64,000 nucleotides of DNA from NCBI RefSeq assembly GCF_000204055.1, contig NW_006768809.1:650613-714612 (forward strand), in the 5' to 3' direction. The notes beneath the pieces are model-generated. The model did no database searches. It had not been told where the DNA came from and was given only the letters and a program-made list of their open reading frames with translations. The position numbers and the translations under genes were made by a program. Positions 59,558 through 64,000 of this stretch are shown in pieces. Within the stretch, counting starts at the first letter, position 1; each line of letters opens with the position of its first letter. The DNA comes from Melampsora larici-populina 98AG31 (taxonomy: Eukaryota; Basidiomycota; Pucciniomycetes; Pucciniales; Melampsoraceae).

Positions 59558-61421
59558 TTAAAACCACTTAGGAATCTGATTTTGAAAAAGTGATGACTTA
59601 CGAATCGAATGACTAGCCAATATTTGTGATTATACAAGAAAGTCTCATGTCCACTAACACTCAACTGAGATATACATAACAATATGAAAGAAAATTCTTG
59701 AGAATCAGTTCAAAACCATAGATATACACATATAATTTACATTCCAACACTTACCTCATGACTCGTGATGATCACAAGGAAGGACATCATGGTGAATTCT
59801 AGAAAAGTGTTCATCAAGACTGCTTTCTTCTTTCTTCTTAGTGAGTCACTCAAGGTAATACCTCTTGCCAAGCCTTGATATATTAAGAATAGAAATGGAG
59901 GATACAGCTAATCAACACGAATATGATAAGTCTTTAGACATAAATATTTTATATGAAATTGAGAGCTTACCAGTAAGATGAAGCAGCTAAACGCTAGGTA
60001 GTACGTGAGTCCCCTCTGAAAGTGATGCACTACTAGATCCTAAGATGATAAGGTAAAGTTTGAAGTGAAGAGAATGTAACTTTAAGTTTATGTTTTAAAT
60101 CATTTTACTTATTATCAAGGAATAACAAACAACGTGGCCTAGCGATTCCCAAAGTGGCAGGATGACAAGTAACATTTTGGTCACGCTGCACGTTTCTCGG
60201 GAGCAGGAAGCATTCCGGAGGATGTGGAGGATCGGTTTTACGGTGTTTCTGATTTGGATGTATTCCATGGTAAGCTGATAGAAGGAGATACAGATGGGTA
60301 CTGAAATTGGAGTCTCTGTGAGTTTCTATGAATTTGCCACAGTGCGAGACATATAGGCTGACCAGTTGGTACGGTAAGCATCACCACTAAGAACCCATTC
60401 ATTAATCGGATCACAGCATTTGGTATGGTGTTCCCGGCCTCACCTGGTGTGATGTCCGAGTATTTGGTGAGTGCAATGTGACTTATACATAGCCATAAAA
60501 TGACTGATCCAGTGTGGGTCAGTACATAAAGGGGATCGATTCAGCTGTCGACGAAGGAAAGGGTTATATGGCACCAAAGTACCCACCACTTCAAAAGATG
60601 CATAACGTGTTAATTTTTTATATGAAGAAAGAGAATTTTTGATATATGCACACCTAGCACAAACGACGTTTATCGTACACCTGATAGGGATCAAGAAGTT
60701 TGGCCAAGCTTGGTCTAGGTCACCGATTCCTACTAGATCATCACAAATTACATCAGCAATTGCAGCTTGTGGGGGCAAGAAGACAACACGTCAGTCATTT
60801 TAATCGGAGCAGACCAAATATTATGGAGACTCACTGAGACTATAGAATAAGTAACACAAGCCACAGTGGTTAGCACGATCGAGGTGTATCAAACCCACTA
60901 AGGAAGAGGATCAGCTATAGTGTTCATGTATACCAGGCTTATCAACAGGTTATCAAAACTTACAGTTATTGAGACCAATTTGATAGAACTTCTTGGTTTG
61001 GGATCGAAGATATATAACATAGCAGGATTGAAATAACATTCTTCAGAATGATTTGATTAAAATCACCCATAAGATAAGCCTATCTTAGAACTTCAAATGT
61101 ATACTTTGAGGGAATTCATTATTCTCACATCACAAAGCCTACTCCGAACAAATGCTGAATATAGACCGGCCATGTCGGAAGAGAACGTGGCTTGACAATC
61201 CACCGACAATCAGAAATAAGAAGTGGATTAGGATTGATTATCTTGTATAAATGTTAAAAAGATAACCAAGGAATGAACAATAACTTTGAGAGCTGGCAGC
61301 GTACCCGAAACTTAAAGAGAGCCGCAATGTACTCGGCTGTCACATGATACGGGTCAACGTTCGAAGGTAGGTGAAGAACAAAATTCAAGACCTGTTTCTC
61401 TATGGCTTGAGCCCGAGACAT
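59558..61421 (-). CDS. Polytopic membrane protein, about seven segments, family unknown
   Basis: Twelve short exons on the minus strand close in phase to 350 residues: 61305-61421, 61129-61190, 60964-61040, 60835-60897, 60661-60765, 60553-60588, 60373-60503, 60109-60274, 59971-60032, 59755-59907, 59602-59664 and 59558-59575. The N-terminus MSRAQAIEKQVLNFVLHLPS has no signal peptide. Hydrophobic segments include HLFGVGFVIMLFQSCYVIYL, a TINVVLVGTLV region, ILWLCISHIAL, NGFLVVML, KMLLVILPLWESLGHVVCYS, YYLAFSCFILLLYPPFLFLI and TFLEFTMMSFLVIIT. A polybasic LRRKKKAVL loop precedes the last one. The 3' five exons are the firmest; the junctions at 60553-60661 and 60274-60373 are alternatives among several. 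I recognise no family. A receptor- or transporter-like role would be speculation. Confidence 0.6.
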
Positions 61422-62677
61422 AGCAAAGAGAAAAGTACCAAGGATTCAACAGACAAGAGGCATAAATCTGAGTGATCAAATTAAAATGTAGGGGGCAATC
61501 CCGCGTTATTGCGACTTATGAATGATCCGCACATCTTCTGTGTATCACAAGGTGGGTATAGGACCGATTGACTTTACCCCACGATTCTAAAAAGATACAG
61601 CATTAATCAATTTTGAAGATGCCAAAAATGCTGAATATGTACCTAGTATCGAGGACCGAGATGGAAATAGTAGAAATTTTCAGATGGGGAAAAAGAGAAC
61701 AAGAATCTCCTGAAAGAATAAAATACTACATCTACACCAAATGGTGCCGGGGACGTTCCCAGATGAGAGAATATCAAGAACTTGGTCGGAACGGTCTCAG
61801 TCCCGTTTTTTATGTGAACGGTGACTGGAGCCGCTCTGAGCCTTCCACGTGCCATTCTCGCAGCGTTTCGAACCTCATCTCGACCTGTCCTAGGGACCTT
61901 GCGGCTGTCAAAGACCGGTTGAGCTGCGTCTCTGACACGGGATCCCTGCGGTAAGTTTGATTCCGATCGCTTCCGGTCGCTATCTGAAATCGTGGCAATG
62001 GCGTCCTCAGTGTGTACCTTGTAAAAATCCTTTATCAACTTTTACTTACGCTTGTGAATCCGTAATCTGATTCATGTAACAACCTTATTGCTCTACATTC
62101 AGCCTGAATGTCGACTTGAAGACTTTTTAAAGGATTTTACTCGATTAGAACTCTGTATATAATTATAGAAGATGTTCAATAATAGAAGCTCATCAAATAA
62201 TGCAATCTGAATTTGATCAACTCTCACCCCAACCCAACTCAATCTCAAAAGATAAAAAGAAAAGCTTTGAAGATTTAAACAAAGGATGCCACTATTTAGC
62301 GCTCAGGTGGTGGGCGCGGTTTCTAGAAGGACGGGCGCGCCCAGGGCCCAGGCCCAAAAACTGTCGTCTCAGGCTGAGCCCCGACCCGAAAAACACGGGT
62401 AGTGGCCTAACCACACCCCAAACCAATGGCTCAAGACCCGACCCGCGCCCAAAACCAACCCTAACCCAATCAATCCCGAGGTTCCTGAAGCCCCCCGCCC
62501 CCAAGCCCAATTGACCAAGGATAAACCAAAATATACGGGGCTCCCCACGGGCCCGCTCAAAATGCTTACGTGTCCCCCCAATCAAGAAATAAATATAAAT
62601 AACAATAAAAATAAAAATTCCTAGTATCAACAACTATCATCAAATCAATAAATCATTGATCATTATTGAATGTTACC
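61422..62677. other. Upstream of the membrane gene; contains a GC-rich patch
   Basis: 61422-61600 is the likely promoter of the minus-strand gene. An open frame at 61643-62038 (-) has no recognisable motif. 62310-62560 is a sharply GC-rich island in AT-rich DNA, with repeated CCCGACCCG/CCCAA motifs and a palindromic GGGCGCGCCC near its left edge. Confidence 0.4.
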
Positions 62678-62679
62678 TA

Positions 62680-62902
62680 CAGCCATTAAAGGGTTAAACA
62701 GCAGAAATTTTTTTCTGTGTGATGCACCCAAAGTAAAATCTGAGCGCTCAAAACTAGATTAAACCTGGTTTTGGACACAATTCAACAATGTTCCGCGGGA
62801 GACCTGTCACTTTCAATCGGATTTAACAGGTTTTGGACCTTTGTATTAAATCTGGGCGCGACACAAATTTGTATTTTCTGCCGTTTAACCCTTCAACGGC
62901 TG
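62680..62902. mobile_element. 223-bp Tc1/mariner-type MITE (CAGCC termini)
   Basis: The inverted ends CAGCCATTAAAGGGTTAAAC and CAGCCGTTGAAGGGTTAAAC (right end read in inverse) differ at two positions and extend into GCAGAAA. TA flanks lie at 62678-62679 and 62903-62904. It has the same CAGCC start as the element at 5331 but a different interior. Non-coding. Confidence 0.85.
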
Positions 62903-62904
62903 TA

Positions 62905-64000
62905 ATACCAACTAAATCATTGTTTCAAACTTCCATTAATTCAAATTGTTTCATCATCAAATGTCAATTGCATGGATTCAATTATATCCGCTCCAGCTTC
63001 AACTCCACCCCCTTTTTCCCAGATCAACACAAGTGACAATGAATCATCAGTTGTAGTTGAGGGTAACAAACATAAACAAGGCAGCTACGTTATACAGATT
63101 GATGAGGAAGAAAAAGATTGAAGAAGGTGTTTTTCTCACTCTTTAACTTGTGATATTTCTGATTTCTTTTTACTCTGAAATCTCAAACTTTGTCAGTCCC
63201 TTAAAAATTTTTGATGTAAATCTGTTGGTATCTAGACCTCATGGGCAACCTGCGGCTTGGGTGGCTTGTTACATATGCCCCCACGCCCCTACTTGTTGGG
63301 GTCCCCAACTTTTTTGAGCCAAAAAAAGCTGACTGAACCCGCGCTTGGCAGAAGTGGGGACCGGTCACCCTGGTGTTGGGTCCGGGGCTCAGGCTGCTGT
63401 CATCTGAGGCGCTCCCAACCAGCGGGGGCGGGGGGCGCACCCTTTGAGTACAAAAATGTTGGAAGATGAAATAATTCTTTTCAAAAACAGAAATTGATAG
63501 TGTTCCCAAAGCTTGTGGTGGTACTCAAAAGTCCATTACCCAAAAGCAAGAAAAGCCCTGGGTGCGGGAAAGCACAGTACTTCAAGGTTGTGACATATAA
63601 CACTAACATATCACAAGAGTACTGTATAAAGGGTGGAAGGAAGAGAAGAACAGAGTTTCCTCCCCCCTATGTAGATTCCACCACTTCATCTTAAGATTTA
63701 GCTGCACACTGCGTCCACCACCTCCCTTCTCGACGTCGAGAAGGGTAGAATGGTTGGGGTTTGGTGCGAGAAAGGTCTTTTCAAAAAAATCGTTTCTTCC
63801 ACTAATCCAAACCTCAGCAACCCTAAGCAGCCCTAAGCAGCCTAAGTATTTGAAAACCTGGACAGCTCAGACCTGCGCATCAACGTGCCGTCTGATTTTA
63901 TTCAACTGAACGATTCCCCCCTTGGACCTCCTTCAACCGAATATTCCTCCAAAGGGTGCATTCCAAACGAGATGAACTTACTTACGACGTATCTGGCTTT
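62905..64000. other. Right edge of window, no gene supported
   Basis: Contains another GC-rich patch (63240-63440) with C-runs and GGGGGCGGGGGGCG. The final 300 bp have no frame I can assign. A gene may begin beyond the window. Confidence 0.35.

Noticed and set aside
61643..62038. 131-codon minus-strand open frame
   Set aside because: Arg/Ser-rich start but no family resemblance or splice partners; shadowed by a + strand frame of similar length.
1..64000. CRISPR arrays, operons, Shine-Dalgarno sites
   Set aside because: The window is eukaryotic with spliceosomal introns, and no regularly spaced repeat arrays were seen.

Overview
The window is nuclear DNA from a filamentous fungus. A rust fungus (Pucciniales) is my best inference. 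The grounds are compact genes split by many 55-125 nt spliceosomal introns, AT-rich repeat-laden spacers, GPI-anchored and secreted wall or proteolytic proteins, and hAT, PIF/Harbinger and Tad1/I-type LINE relics of the style I associate with rust genomes. The taxon call rests on remembered protein styles, not on a search.

Gene space. Eight host genes were reconstructed by exon phase. They are: a GATA zinc-finger transcription factor (2086-4227, +); a 1113-residue coiled-coil, tail-anchored protein (6533-10253, -); a cyclopropane-fatty-acid synthase-type methyltransferase (15885-17753, +); a Kre9/KNH-type GPI protein (38454-39289, +); the SNIP1/Pml1 FHA splicing factor (40214-41191, -), divergent from a DUF1295/steroid-5-alpha-reductase-like enzyme (41484-42838, +); a 15-exon secreted serine carboxypeptidase (44812-47517, +); and a pepsin-type aspartic protease with a hydrophobic C-terminus (49243-51066, +). 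A ninth, unrecognised 12-exon polytopic membrane protein with about seven membrane segments lies at 59558-61421 (-).

Transposon space. From about 19 to 36 kb there is a nested stack. A decayed hAT transposase (about 19.5-35.6 kb) is broken by a 0.95-kb insertion (20172-21126) and by a Ty1/copia retrotransposon (23020-35278, TSD TCTTT) that landed inside one of its introns. The copia element carries a PIF/Harbinger transposase and a companion gene in its leader, a 491-bp Harbinger-type MITE in pol, and a 174-bp Tc1/mariner-type MITE in its 3' LTR. The empty target site of that last MITE survives in the 5' LTR. Further MITEs lie at 5331, 37135, 37549, 53707, 55975 and 62680, and LINE RNase H relics at 57.3-58.2 kb and perhaps 14.7-14.9 kb.

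How the parts relate. The 38-51 kb block is a gene-dense island with several cell-surface or secreted products (KNH-like protein, carboxypeptidase, aspartic protease). The flanking 10-15, 18-37 and 51-64 kb stretches are repeat-dominated. The order of insertion can be read directly from target-site duplications.
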